Notes: a model not told the origin generated them from the sequence alone. A stretch of 64,000 bases of DNA from Utricularia gibba (GCA_002189035.1 NEEC01000019.1:1364001-1428000), one strand, 5' to 3'; counted from the first letter of the stretch, positions 1-10,723 are shown. Numbers and translations are program-made.

Positions 1-56
1 TGCGTGATGTCGCTGTTATCTTGGTCTTTCTTCTCGGTTTCCGATGCGAAGTCCAT
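1..56 (-). CDS. 5' end of an unidentified gene (partial)
   Basis: An ATG at 56 on the minus strand opens a frame that runs off the window edge after about 18 residues, beginning MDFASETEKKDQDNSDIT. The stretch is acidic and lysine-rich, and too short to assign to a family. No in-frame upstream ATG is visible in the next 60 bases. It lies head-to-head with the 5-FCL gene across about 360 bases that contain GGCCCA motifs, so a shared promoter is plausible. Reading this as a true start rests only on the ATG and on the position of the promoter-like DNA. Confidence 0.35.
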   Translation of the reverse strand, partial: MDFASETEKKDQDNSDIT

Positions 57-159
57 GGCTGCTCCGCCCGTTCCGGTGCCCTCGCTCGTCTTTGCTGTTG
101 ATGACTGGTGTTTGAGTTCAACCGATGAAAAAACTGCATAAAATGAAACACGCCGGAAA

Positions 160-233
160 TTAAAATTGGGCTTTAGGGATACCGAATCATCTCTCGGCCC
201 ATATAAATTGGGCCCAATCAGCCCTTGGCCCAA
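160..233. promoter_or_regulatory. GGCCCA/TGGGCC (site II-like) cluster with TATA-like core
   Basis: Three GGCCCA-type hexamers occur at 196-201, 210-216 (inside the palindrome TTGGGCCCAA, 208-217) and 227-232, with a TGGGCT at about 167. An ATATAAAT element at 201-208 lies between the first two. Such hexamers are TCP-bound site II elements, typical of plant housekeeping promoters. The block is about 190 bases upstream of the 5-FCL start codon and could serve both divergent genes. The motifs are seen directly; the promoter function is inferred. Confidence 0.45.
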
Positions 234-418
234 GATGCAGTCCACTCCATTTTCTCACCCGTACGCTTGCCAATTTCTCGATTGCCGAAGGGGCAGAGGA
301 ATCTTCCGGCCGGCGGCGGTGCGAGGTCCTAGGTAACCATCTATCCTTCCATCTTTTTCCTCTTTCTCGCGTATCGGGTAAGACCTTTCTTGATTGCGCC
401 AAAATCTTTCAAGGCGAA

Positions 419-1893
419 ATGACAATAAGAGCCAGGCACTTCAATCGATTTGCAGGACGTATGCTCTTCCCATTCACCGTTTTTCCTTCTGCGACAAACC
501 CCGTGTCCTCTGTGTCAAACTGCAGCGCCTTCTGTAACCTGAATCGTCGATCCTCCGGTTCCACCACCGTGATCGGTTCAACTTCTAGCATTGCTGGTAT
601 GGAAGATATCTTCAAACAAAAAAAGGCCCTTAGATCAAAAATCAAGAAGGAGCTCAAGTCAATGGATCCAATTCTCAGATGCCGTGAAGGCAATGCAGCT
701 TTTCGAAATACATCCTATCTATTTGCGTCATTATTAGGTTTTGAATCCATCTTCCCCCTTTTTCAGATGATGCGATACAAAATTTAGTATTGGAAGCTCC
801 CTGGTTCAAGTCCTGCAGAAGGCTCTGCGCTTATATTAGTTGTGCTGCTTTGAGAGAAGTTGACACTTCCAAAGTGCTATCCCATATTTTGGAAGACAGT
901 AGCCAAGGTTTTGGGTTTCATTGATTTCCTTATGAACAAATCTGTTTCCTTGAGTTCACAGTTTCACTGATTTTCAAAATTTATCCCCTTGATTTCTCTT
1001 TGATTAGGAGAAGCTCTAATTTTTCTGTGTTTCACAAGCTACTGATCCAGAGGCAAGAAAGAAGCTCTATGTTCCCAGAGTGGAAGACAAGAATAGTTTC
1101 ATGCGGATGCTAAACATCCGTAGAACAGATGATCTGATTGCAAACTCCATGAACATTTTGGAACCTGCTCCATATGACAGCGCTCGGAACGTACCAGAAG
1201 ACGGTAAATTCTTCCCTAGGCATGTATAATTTGAGCTACGTAGTTGTATCTGAATCTCAACCAATAAATATAAATGCAGTCATGTTCGCAAATGAGCCCG
1301 TTGATTTGATCCTCATACCAGGTAAGATCTACAATCTTCTCCAAGATCTCCCTTTCACATCATTAATGCTTGACGCTACTTTCCTCAAACAAGCATGCAT
1401 TTCCTTGGAATCATTGCAGGGGTTGCCTTTGACAAAACTGGAATGCGATTGGGCCGTGGAGGTGGGTAAGTACGGCCACTCATTTGTTGTCAATACAGTA
1501 TCCTACCCCAATCCCCTGACTTATGACACTGCTTTCATGAAGTTACTACGACGCCTTCCTTAAAAAGTACGCAGAGCTAGCAAAGGAGCGAAACTGGCGC
1601 AAGCCCCTTTTCGGTAAGCATGCTACAGACCTTCCCAGCTCGAAGAAAGTCCCGAATCAAACTTTTGTCAAATCAAGACATGAACTTTGATGGGTTTTCT
1701 TTGATTTTCAGTTGCACTTTCCTACTCCATTCAAATCGTTGATCCCGGTGTTATTCCAGCGACACCAAGTGATGTTCCTGTGGATGCTATAATCTCACCC
1801 TCTGGCATCATTCCCGTTGAAAACGCCGCATCCCCTCCCATCATGAAGCAGCCGCCTCCATCAGGTTTATCACCGTTGGTTCCGGGCCAATAG
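419..1893 (+). CDS. 5FCL: 5-formyltetrahydrofolate cyclo-ligase, mitochondrial
   Basis: 5-FCL (MTHFS, EC 6.3.3.2) converts 5-formyl-THF to 5,10-methenyl-THF using ATP; in plants it is mitochondrial and recycles the serine-hydroxymethyltransferase inhibitor made in photorespiration. Seven exons: 419-689, 767-907, 1039-1203, 1280-1321, 1420-1465, 1543-1613, 1712-1893; 305 residues. The first 60 residues are rich in Arg, Ser and Thr and poor in acids, as expected of a presequence; a second Met at 599-601 would start the cytosolic-length core. Core signatures are KKALRSKIKKELK, ALREVDTSK, KLYVPRVEDK, ANEPVDLILIPG, the Gly-rich LGRGGGYYD near residue 220, and PVDAIISPSGIIP. Intron 1 appears to use a GC donor (AAG/GCAATG), which is needed to restore the conserved REDDAIQNLVLEAPW. 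The C-terminal tail is proline-rich and not conserved. Confidence 0.93.
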
Positions 1894-2447
1894 GAGCGCG
1901 ACACGCATGATAATAATTAAAATTATATTATTATATATTGTATTTTGGATTTACGGGTGGATACACTATCCCATCCGATACGATAGACAGCTGCTGTATG
2001 ATTTTATTAAGTGGGCCCGAGAAGGGTGGCTGATTCATTTCATTTAATGCAGGATGTACCTTTTATTACCGTTAAATGATTGTAGGGGCAATCTTGTCAT
2101 TTACTAATAGAATAGCAGTGTTGAACGGAGGTTGTAATTGGTTGACTGTGTTTTGTAATTAGAATGTGATTAGCTGTAAACACAGTGTGCTGATTGGGCG
2201 GGGTGGAGATTAAGATTGATAATTGTGCTTATTTTTTAAAAATAAAAAAAGGAGAAAAAAAATCCATCTTTGTTTGCATTTAGGAGGCGACGAAGCGGTA
2301 GGTGGTGAAGAGCTTCCGTTGAAAGCGGGAAGATTTTCCAGGTTCACGTGTTTCTGGCCTCCCCGATGAATCTTCTGCTTGACTGGAATGATCGTTTCAT
2401 CCGTAGCAACCACCTCTCCGGCTAAAAGGCTTTTTTTGTAATCTCTG
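1894..2447. other. Intergenic, 3' UTR of 5-FCL and 5' leader of MTP8
   Basis: Immediately after the stop is an AT-rich stretch (about 1915-1945) that may hold polyadenylation signals. The 200 bases before the MTP8 ATG include A-rich and purine-rich leader sequence. I see no other gene, repeat or RNA in it. Confidence 0.5.
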
Positions 2448-4140
2448 ATGGATGAGAAAACGCCATTGTTGTCGAATGAAGCTCAATCCCGGAGGACCTA
2501 TGCAAGGAGCTACTCAGTCAGCGCTCTGAAATGTGATTTCTTATCCAGATTACCGGAAAAGTTGAAAACGCTCGTCGACCCTGAGAACCCTTTTCATGTG
2601 GACTTGTCTAGAGCATCTGGCTTGGATTCAGGTATCTTCCTTTATTCCCGATCGTTGTGATTGAGAAGATGCGGGGTGGCGTTATAGAATCTGTTTTGGT
2701 AACAGGGCAGAGGGAGTATTACGAAAGACAAATTGCTACCTTGAGATCTTTCGAGGAAGTTGATTCCCTTGATTCACCGGACTTGATAGATGGGGAACTG
2801 GATCACCGAGCGGTCGCGCAGCAGGAGCTGGCGATGAATATTTCGAATTGGTGCAATATCTTTCTTCTTGCATTCAAGGTATTCGAAAAGAAACATTGGA
2901 AAGTTCGAGTTTTTGTGCAGACTTGTTCTGATTTCTTGAAAGTACTCAGATTTATGCCACAGTGCAAAGCGGGTCGTTGGCCATAGCAGCATCCACTCTT
3001 GACTCTTTGCTCGATCTAATAGCTGGAGGTATCCTCTGGTTCACCCATCGGTCAATGAAAAACATCAATATTTACAAATACCCAATTGGGAAACTCAGGG
3101 TTCAACCAGTCGGCATCATTATCTTTGCTGCGATAATGGCAACCCTTGGTATGTTATAGTTAAACTTTACCTAGTTTTACTCACTCAATGAGATTAAATT
3201 CGTGCATGCTGTCAGGATTTCAGGTTTTGGTTCAAGCAGTGGAACAAATATTAAGAAACGATACCCCAGAAAAAATGAGCTCCTCACAACTTCTATGGCT
3301 GTATATTATCATGCTTAGTGCAGCTGGGATAAAGGGCCTTCTATGGATTTACTGCAGGAACTCCGGGAATGATATAGTTCGTGCTTATGCAAAGGTAGAC
3401 AAAGCAAACTATGTTTTCCTGATTCTTGCCATGATTACATACATCACTCTGGTGTGTTTCCATCAAACAGGATCATTACTTCGATTTGGTGACCAATGTG
3501 GTCGGATTGATAGCTGCTGTCCTCGCTGACAAATTTTACTGGTGGATAGACCCTGTTGGAGCAATAGCTCTAGCAGCCTACACAATCGCAAATTGGTCAG
3601 GAACCGTTCTTGAAAAAGCAGGTTATTTTTGCTCATTCTTCTTCTCTGCTGCATCCATCTCATGTCTTGGAGCTGTATGGCTGCATCTAGATGTTGCTGT
3701 TGTTGATAATGTGCTCAAGATAGTTCACTTTCTGAAACTCCAGTGACGCTGGTGGGGCAATCTGCTCCCCTGGAGTGCTCCAGAAGCTCACATATCTCGT
3801 CCTCCAGCACCATCCAAAGATCCAACGTGTTGACACTGTTCGTGCTTACACTTTCGGCGTCCTCTACTTCGTCGAGGTACGGCATGGCCGATTGCACCTC
3901 TTACTCCCAGTTTTAGCCTTCATGACACTGAGAATGGTGGGTGTTTTCTGCGTACAACAGGTTGACATAGAGCTTCCAGGGGACCTGCCATTGATTGAAG
4001 CTCATGCCATCGGAGAATCGCTGCAGATAAAGATCGAGCTGCTCCCAGAAGTGGAGCGAGCATTCGTTCACCTGGACTATGAGTGCGACCACAAGCCGGA
4101 GCACACCGTCCTCAGCCAACTCCCCAACACCGATCCTTAG
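2448..4140 (+). CDS. MTP8: MTP8-type Mn cation-diffusion-facilitator transporter, apparent 1-base break
   Basis: Mn-CDF transporters move Mn2+ (and Fe2+) into the vacuole or related compartments in exchange for protons. Seven exons: 2448-2631, 2706-2878, 2950-3148, 3216-3394, 3471-3621, 3744-3876, 3961-4140. Features in order: an N-terminus with the KTPLLS motif and [36 protein letters not shown]; then TM segments. Both metal-site motifs have the Mn-CDF form DxxxD: DSLLD (residues 137-141) and DHYFD (246-250), where Zn-CDFs have HxxxD. The C-terminal cytosolic domain contains [21 protein letters not shown] and [15 protein letters not shown]. The exons sum to 1199 bases. The frame breaks in exon 6 after VTLVGQSAP (about 3767-3770), where one more base restores [14 protein letters not shown]. 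As written, the protein stops after about residue 304 plus out-of-frame residues, losing the C-terminal domain. I think this is a sequencing error rather than a pseudogene, because everything else is intact. Confidence 0.9.
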
Positions 4141-4767
4141 GGGAGCAGAGCAAGGTACCGCATCCGAAGGGAAGCTTCTTCTTTGGATACCAGGGTCGTG
4201 TGTTGTTGCTTGCAGTCGGTGGAAATGGAATATGGATGTGATGTGCAGAAAATGGCGTTGAAGCAGGTGCATTTTTCACTGTACAGATGCATTTACGGTG
4301 TTGGGAGGAAGACATATCTCGTTCTGAATTCAATTTCAAACAAGAATTAGATTCCGGTGACGGCGGCCCCCTGCACCTTGGGGCCGGAAACAATGGCGGA
4401 ACAAGGTCTGTTTGATGCTATGTTGTACGGGATCAGTAAAATGAAAGATGACGATGAAAGTGAAACAACAAGGAAGCATAAATTAATATTTATAAATGAA
4501 AAATAATTTTATTTTGCCTTAGAATGTTTAAATGGAATAAATATTTACAATATTATTTTTCTTATAAAATATATAAAGAATTTTCACTCCAAAAATATTT
4601 TTTTTATTTTAAAGAAGTTATAAAGATTTAATTTTTATTTTATTTTCAAAAATTATTTTCAAATATAAATTAAAAATTGCTACCCGGTAAAACTTATTAA
4701 TTTATTGCCAAACATCCCGCGGTTCGACTCTGAACCTGGATTTGCAGTGAGGATTGTACCCATCCCG
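4141..4767. other. Intergenic between MTP8 and DNA glycosylase
   Basis: The first 250 bases are probably MTP8 3' UTR. 4480-4690 is very AT-rich with no coding potential. No start codon in frame with the glycosylase body is found here before the stop at 4731-4733, which matters for the next gene's 5' end. Confidence 0.5.
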
Positions 4768-6111
4768 ATGGCGAAGAAGAAGAAGAGCGTCAAAGAAGTC
4801 AAAAAAGGAGTCAAGGTAAAGAGGAATCTCCGAGAATCTCCAAAGTTGGGCCCAAGAAAGCATCTGTTGAAGAAAAGGAGAATACATTGCCCAGGCCGCG
4901 ATCATGGGTTTCTCATTTTTTATCGGATCATGACGTGAGATTGGGTCTTGATTTTTATCAAATTGATGCCCTTGATCTTGCCCCTCGTTTGTTGGGGAAG
5001 TATCTGAAGAGGGACGAAGTTGTTCTTCAGATAACTGAGGTTTGCCTCCCTTTTTTGTCCATGTTTTGATGAAAATGAATGCCATTTTTTTTTTTTTACT
5101 TTGTAGTAAGTTAAGTTTTCTGTATTTCTTAAAGGTGGAAGCTTACAGGCAGAACGACTCCGCTTCCCACGGCCGATTCGGCGTTACTCCAAGGACTGCC
5201 CCTGTTGTAAGACTATCTTGAGTTTTATCTCTGGGTTCTCAGATTTGTGTTGAGTGTAGCTAGGGTTCTTGCACTATTGAGCTTTGCAGAAGAATATGAT
5301 TGGATTTGCATGATAAAGAACCGCATTTTTTTGACCTTCCCTGTCGACTTTGAAGTTTAGAAACTTGAACCACAACATGCAGTGATCTGCAAGCATTTGA
5401 ACTTCACCTTTTATATTTCTTTAAAAAACAAATCATATGGAGTTACAATGCGGGTTTTTTTCATTTTGTAGTTTGGTCCTGGAGGTCATGCCTACATTTA
5501 CCTTTGTTATGGTCTTCATACCATGCTCAACGTTGTTGCAGACAAGGAAGGTGTTGGATCTACTGTGCTCATCCGCTCCTGTGCTCCCGTCAGAGGTGAG
5601 GTTAGGGTAAACTTGTCGTTTCTGAGGGTAATTACACTTGATGTTTACTCGATCGTAGGACTGGAAGTAGTTCAACAGAGACGTGGTTCGATATCAGATA
5701 AGCCAGTTCTCCTCACAGGCCCTGGAAAGGTAACATAATCCAATGACTTTTTTATTGTTTCACACGATAACTAATAAACTTCTAATGCTGAATAATGTTC
5801 TTACAGGTTGGACAAGCTCTGGGACTATCAACAGAGTGGTCTAACCATCCTCTTTTCACCCCTGGTTAGTAGTTCATTGCTGCAATTGTTTTTATTGAGT
5901 TTTTTGAGCTGACGGGTGGTGGGAACTTAGTTTACAAATGGCATCGTGGTTAGGTGGTTTGGAGCTGCTGGAAGGGCCAAAACCAGATGGGATAGTGGCC
6001 GGTCCCCGAGTAGGTGTAGATTTTGCATTACCTGCGGATGTGAGTGCACCTTGGAGATTTGCCATTGCTGGTTCTCCATGGATAAGTGCACCAAAAAGCA
6101 CCCTCAGTTGA
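4768..6111 (+). CDS. MAG: DNA-3-methyladenine glycosylase (AAG/MPG family); 5' frame unresolved
   Basis: AAG-type glycosylases excise alkylated purines such as 3-methyladenine to begin base excision repair in the nucleus. Six exons: (4768)-5039, 5135-5206, 5472-5595, 5659-5729, 5807-5864, 5954-6111. The body is strongly conserved: DFYQIDALDLAPRLLGKYL, then TEVEAY with the family's catalytic Glu, HGRFGVTPRTAPVFGPGGHAY, a YLCYGLH segment, LTGPGKVGQALGLS, GPRVGVDFALP and a WRFAIAGSPWISAPK ending. The only nearby ATG (4768), which begins MAKKKKSVKEVKKG, is in a different frame from the catalytic body. The body's frame is open back to 4734 but has no ATG. 4768-5039 is 272 bases and would need one extra base, plausibly in the A6 run at 4801-4806, to join them. 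The alternative is an unseen upstream exon. The lysine-rich start would suit a nuclear protein. The identity of the body is secure; the start is not. Confidence 0.88.
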
Positions 6112-6591
6112 CCGGTTATATTGATGAAGCATACTGCTGCCAGGAAGGCAACAGCCTGATTACATGCCTAAGGAAGCACAAGATCAACTTCCAATTCTGT
6201 AATTTTTGAACTTTTGGGAGGTGGTTTTGTAAAATATAGCATGCTGAGCATGCAATTCACTTACAGCAGCAAGGTCATCGAATTTGCACTTTATGGGATA
6301 AAGTAATGTTCTCGGTTTGTTAGATTATCTTGGACATGCCATTGGTTGGGATCTTGGAAAGATTTATGTGAAAAAACTTTATTCAAAATCATCTTATTAT
6401 ATGAATCAGTTCAATTTAAAGATGCAGTTATAATATTCATATCTTATTGTTATTATACATATCTCTAGATAGAATCATCTCTTCATTCCAAAGTCTCCCA
6501 AGGGAGTAGGAATATGCAAGAATGGCTGTTATGTCTTCTTCATGATCTTCATTTCTCATAATTTGTTTCTTTGTTTCCTTCCTTCACTTAG

Positions 6592-6789
6592 CTTGCTTAT
6601 CCGCCTCATCTTCCAAAGATTTTTTTTGAAGTGAAGGACAGAGGAACATTTCAAGGGACTGTAGTGCTACATGATGATAAAATCTCTTTCCATGTTTTTG
6701 ACAAAGTTGGTGTGAAGAAGCCAATGAATGATCCTGCTGTCATGAAGAGTGATACTACTACTATTACTACTACCAGTTTTGATGAATAG
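6592..6789 (+). CDS. Orphan terminal exon, unknown protein (partial)
   Basis: A clean 3' splice site (pyrimidine-rich tract ending CTTAG at 6587-6591) opens a 65-codon frame that ends with TAG at 6787-6789. The AG is part of an in-frame stop, so the frame needs the splice. It reads as ordinary globular protein (for example KIFFEVKDRGTFQGTVV, then HDDKISFHVFDKVG) followed by a Thr-rich tail encoded by a run of ACT codons. I do not recognise the family. No upstream exon of its own is obvious. The glycosylase's last exon contains a good internal donor (GAT/GTGAGT at 6036-6037) in the same phase, so an alternative 3' exon of that gene is possible. Confidence 0.35.
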   Translation, partial: LAYPPHLPKIFFEVKDRGTFQGTVVLHDDKISFHVFDKVGVKKPMNDPAVMKSDTTTITTTSFDE

Positions 6790-7856
6790 GTGAAAGAATC
6801 ATTGGCGAATTGCAATTTATTCGATGGAAATTGGGTTAATGATGATGATCATTACCCTTTCTATAGTCCTGGTTCTTGTTTATTGATCGATGAACAGTTC
6901 GATTGTGTACTGAACAGTAGGCCTAACTCAGACTTCTACAAACTCAAATGGGAACCTTCAGATTGCCATCTCAATATAACAAGAATGACAGACTACCATA
7001 AAGATAATCATCCATGCATATTCCAAAAAAGATGGTACACAAACAAAGAAAAGGCATCACCATGGCATTTTCAAGATTGCAGCCACTGGTGCCTGCTTGG
7101 AATGAGATTCTCTTTGCGAAGTTTTTGGTGATGATGAATTAATGCACACGAGTTCCTCTTCGATCAAAAAATCTGCTACAACAAATAAATAGTATCCCAT
7201 GTATAGAGCAAGTAGTTTGAATGACAATAGTAAATTTTCTCTGGCCTATATTAAAACTTCCTTTAATTCTTTTGAACTCCATATATTTTACCTGGGCAGC
7301 AGAGAAATATACCTTGTTTCTGTTTCTCCCTCTACACCATACAGCTACTTGGTATTTGATTCACAGATGCACAGCATCATGCTAGTTTTTCCAGCAGCTG
7401 ACCCATCAGAAACTCAAGAATAAAACAGATAGCCGCTGCAAGAGTTCAGGAATCACAAAAGCATCAACCATAGAACGAAGTTTTATACAAGAATCGATCG
7501 AAAAGGCAACACCTACTTCATTACATGTTGTCGAAGACCAGATTCATCGTTGCTTAATGCAAAGAATCCAATATTTTGATGCCCTCTTGCAAACCAGTAA
7601 CCAGCTTGCCGAGAATGAACTCCATCTCTTGAGTAAAAGAGAAAAGTGTACTGTTGCTGCTCAGGTTTGCTCGTTCCTTTCTCATAAACGCGTCATTGAG
7701 TTTAGTATTTCCAGAAAAACTCGAAATGCAAAAAGCCAAGTACATATCTTGCTACTGCACCACCTGAGAGAAGCTGAACCGATGCAAGATGTCGACTGCA
7801 TCGACAATTTGACTTGAACTTGGTGGAATCAACAAGTAGTGCATGATCCCTCGCAT
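6790..7856. other. Gene-poor spacer
   Basis: No open frame here has conserved features. Several short AUG frames (6790-7131, 7199-7423, 7557-7817) have no recognisable motif and unremarkable composition. The right end is probably the 3' UTR of the minus-strand PPR gene. Confidence 0.4.
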
Positions 7857-9791
7857 CTACATACAAAATAATATGTCAATATGAATAAGGAACAGAAAAT
7901 GCAAACTGGAAGAAGCTTTGTTGGAGAAACTAGCCCACATTGATTTCTGCATCCCCTGGATAGCATATTTGCATGTTACAGCATCCGGTACAAACCCCAA
8001 TTTTCCCATCCTAACTTGGAAATTGATCAACTCTGCCACATTGCATTCCTCCACAACAGCTCTACTGACTGTGTTATAACACACAGAATCAAAAATCTGT
8101 GCCTTTTCTGCAAAAAAACGTAGCAACAATTCTGCATCTCCAATGTTCTTCATCTTGCACTGCACATTCAACAAACCCCGGCACATCTCAACATCAGGAA
8201 CCAGCCCTGATTCAACCATTTCTTGCATAAGCAAAAAGCCCTCCTTGCTTCTATCTAAAGCACACAAACATCCCATAATAGCTCTGTATGTACCAAGATC
8301 AGGCTTCATGCCCCTTGACTCCATCATCTCAACTTTTAAATCCATTGCCTCCTTAACAAAGTTGCTTCTGCATAGGCACTCGATCATCTCATTGTACATC
8401 TTCTTACATGGAATATAACCATAACCAGACATCTTGTCAAAAAGAGACTTTGCTGCAAAAGGCCTATCATCCTTACATAGAGCAAGAATCAAGTGACGAT
8501 AAGTTTCTTCAGATATCTCAATTCCTAGATGTGTGAACTCCAAGACCATATTCATAGCAGTTATCATTCTATCAGACTGTAGATATCCATTAATAAGGAT
8601 TTGGCATGTAAAATTATCAGGGTGTACATGATTACCAATCATATCAAACAAAAGGGACCTTGCCACTTTCATCATACCTTCCTTGCAGTATCCATGTATG
8701 AGAGTGTTATATGCGACAATGTCTGGTTTCAAACCTCTATGGACCATCAGATTGAACAAACGATGGGCCTCCATTACACTACCACCATGGCACAGACAAC
8801 GTATCAATGTTGTGTATGTAACTAGATCAGGTATGACATTTCTCCTCAACATGATATTATACAGGTGAAATGCATCTTTTGGCCTTCCTATCTTGCAATA
8901 ATGATGAAGGAGCATATTATACGTTACAATGTCTGGATCAAATCCTTCTTCCTCTATTCTCTCCAGGAATGTATTCACCTTATCTACATCGCCCTCCTTA
9001 CACAACATGTTGAGTAACGTATGAAAAGTGAAAGAATTTGGTTGTATCCCAATCCTGCACATCTCCTCATAAACCCACCAACATTTTGCACAATAGCCCA
9101 TCTTTGCAAGAGAAATTATAAGACAATTGGACACATTCAGACTTGGAACAAAACCAAGTTTTGTCATTCCTTTATACGTTTGAAAACTTTCCTTCACCTT
9201 ACCGCTTCGAAGGTAGGCCTTTATGAGCATGTCAAATACAGCGGGTTCAAAATTACAAGTACCCGCACAAACAAGAAGACTATCAAACACATTCATTCCT
9301 TTGGGCACATCAGTCTTCCCAATCTGCTGAACAAGGTCTAACAACATGTTCATCCCCTGTTTAAATTTTTTACACCAAACCAAAATATGAATGATGATAC
9401 AGAAATTCTGCACATTTGGTGCAAGACCCAAGTGATTTCTCACCCAATTGAAGAAAGCAAGAGCTGCTGATGAATCCGACTGGCATCTGAGAAGGATCCT
9501 GGACAAGTCATGGTGGTTAAATTTAGCAAAAATCCCTTGGTCTAGGAGATCGCTCCAAAGTGAAGTATTTTTTTGTTTCAGTGAAGCGGATATGAACCTA
9601 ACAAGATTATTCGGATTCTGGGTTTCAGGAAGGAAGTTTAACACAGGGATTGTCACAGGAGCGTTGAAGTGGGCTATGGTTTGAACAGCAGTTGATGATG
9701 AAGTTGAAGAAAAGCTTCTCAGTTTTGGGCAACAACAAAAAACCATCAAAACTCGCACTGAAAACGGGCGCGAACGCAGAGGGAGTTTCAT
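7857..9791 (-). CDS. P-class pentatricopeptide repeat protein, organelle-targeted
   Basis: This is an intronless 644-residue PPR protein. PPR proteins bind organellar transcripts in a sequence-specific way to direct splicing, end processing or translation. The true ATG is at 9791 (MKLPLRSRPFS); the open frame extends seven codons upstream without another ATG. The first 40 residues are Arg/Ser/Phe-rich with few acids, as in a mitochondrial presequence. From about residue 170 there are about twelve tandem helical repeats of about 35 residues with the canonical pattern: PNSFTFHTLLNMLCKEGDV, PDIVTYNMLLHHYCKIGRP, PDLVTYTTLIRCLCHGG, PDIVAYNTLIHGYCKEGM. The spacing is P-type with no E or DYW domain, so it is not an editing enzyme. 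Lack of introns is typical of the family. The target RNA cannot be read from the sequence, and one-to-one orthology would need a tree. Confidence 0.93.
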   Translation of the reverse strand: MKLPLRSRPFSVRVLMVFCCCPKLRSFSSTSSSTAVQTIAHFNAPVTIPVLNFLPETQNPNNLVRFISASLKQKNTSLWSDLLDQGIFAKFNHHDLSRILLRCQSDSSAALAFFNWVRNHLGLAPNVQNFCIIIHILVWCKKFKQGMNMLLDLVQQIGKTDVPKGMNVFDSLLVCAGTCNFEPAVFDMLIKAYLRSGKVKESFQTYKGMTKLGFVPSLNVSNCLIISLAKMGYCAKCWWVYEEMCRIGIQPNSFTFHTLLNMLCKEGDVDKVNTFLERIEEEGFDPDIVTYNMLLHHYCKIGRPKDAFHLYNIMLRRNVIPDLVTYTTLIRCLCHGGSVMEAHRLFNLMVHRGLKPDIVAYNTLIHGYCKEGMMKVARSLLFDMIGNHVHPDNFTCQILINGYLQSDRMITAMNMVLEFTHLGIEISEETYRHLILALCKDDRPFAAKSLFDKMSGYGYIPCKKMYNEMIECLCRSNFVKEAMDLKVEMMESRGMKPDLGTYRAIMGCLCALDRSKEGFLLMQEMVESGLVPDVEMCRGLLNVQCKMKNIGDAELLLRFFAEKAQIFDSVCYNTVSRAVVEECNVAELINFQVRMGKLGFVPDAVTCKYAIQGMQKSMWASFSNKASSSLHFLFLIHIDILFCM

Positions 9792-9939
9792 TTCCTCCCT
9801 GCTCCGCAACGCATAAAAGTTTCAATCTTTATTTTAAAAATACTTGCGCCTGCTTCTCGCGATCACCGAAGAATCAAAAAACAAATACTGACCTTTCGGT
9901 TTGGACTAGGGAATGAATATGGGCTAAATACATTCGCGA

Positions 9940-10037
9940 TCCACGGTGCGTGACATTGAAACGCGAATCTCCGCAAGGGCCGAGGGTCTGGAATCGGACC
10001 CAACTCCGCAAATCTCCACGGTGCGTGACATTGAAAG
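9940..10037. repeat. 22-bp direct repeat, two copies 75 bp apart
   Basis: The 22-base word TCCACGGTGCGTGACATTGA plus AA occurs at 9940-9961 and again at 10015-10036. The flanks are also similar (GCGAATCTCC and GCAAATCTCC precede or follow), so it looks like an old 75-bp tandem duplication in the 5' flank of the PPR gene. Confidence 0.7.
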
Positions 10038-10260
10038 TTACCATTTTTGTGTGTTTTTCTCCATTGTAGTTCTTGCTTTCTTCATGGTGAGGATGTTGTT
10101 CTATGACCAATGAATCAAGCCTCAGAATTAGGTGCCATGTTCAATCCTCGAGCGAGTCCGTTTTGGGTTAAGGTCTCATTTTTTCACAAAGCGCAGGAGA
10201 TACGGTAATTGGGATTCGGTAAGGTTTGTGTCATTTCTCAGATGGGAAATGCCAAGAAAC

Positions 10261-10282
10261 TTTTTTTTTTTTTTTTTTTTTA
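10261..10282. repeat. Poly-T tract (22 T)
   Basis: A run of 22 T is followed by ATTTTTTATTA. It lies in the gene-poor stretch upstream of the PPR gene. It may be a simple mutational tract or a remnant of reverse-transcribed poly(A), but no target-site duplication is evident. Confidence 0.6.
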
Positions 10283-10723
10283 TTTTTTATTACAGGGTTT
10301 AGATTAAGCTTGTCCTTCGACACACGCACCCAAAATGGTTGCTTGTGTATCAAAGACCTGATTTTTTCGTCGCATTTCTTTCTTAAGCTTGAGGTACCTC
10401 TAGTTTCTGTGATACTTGCTCTTGTTGAACTTTCTTGGATTCGACAAAAGCGGCACTTACAAAGCAAATGGCAATTCAACATATACGAAGTGTATGACAT
10501 TTGTAAAAATACATTCTTTAGATACATTTCTTAGAGTACTTTGGCCTAGTTTCCTGTATGGCTGCCTGCTGTGATTCCCATATAACTATTTTCTACTTAT
10601 TCTGTAGGGGACTTCTTTCGAGAGCTCCCCAAAGGTTAAATTTTCTCACCTTCTCCTTTAGCGTTAATGTCTTTCATTTGGAAGTACATCTGTGCAACTC
10701 ATTTTGCCTGCGTATAAATCAGC

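Noticed and set aside
803-820. GGTTCAAGTCC word resembling a tRNA T-arm B box
   Set aside because: It lies inside 5-FCL exon 2 and has no matching D-arm or acceptor stem.
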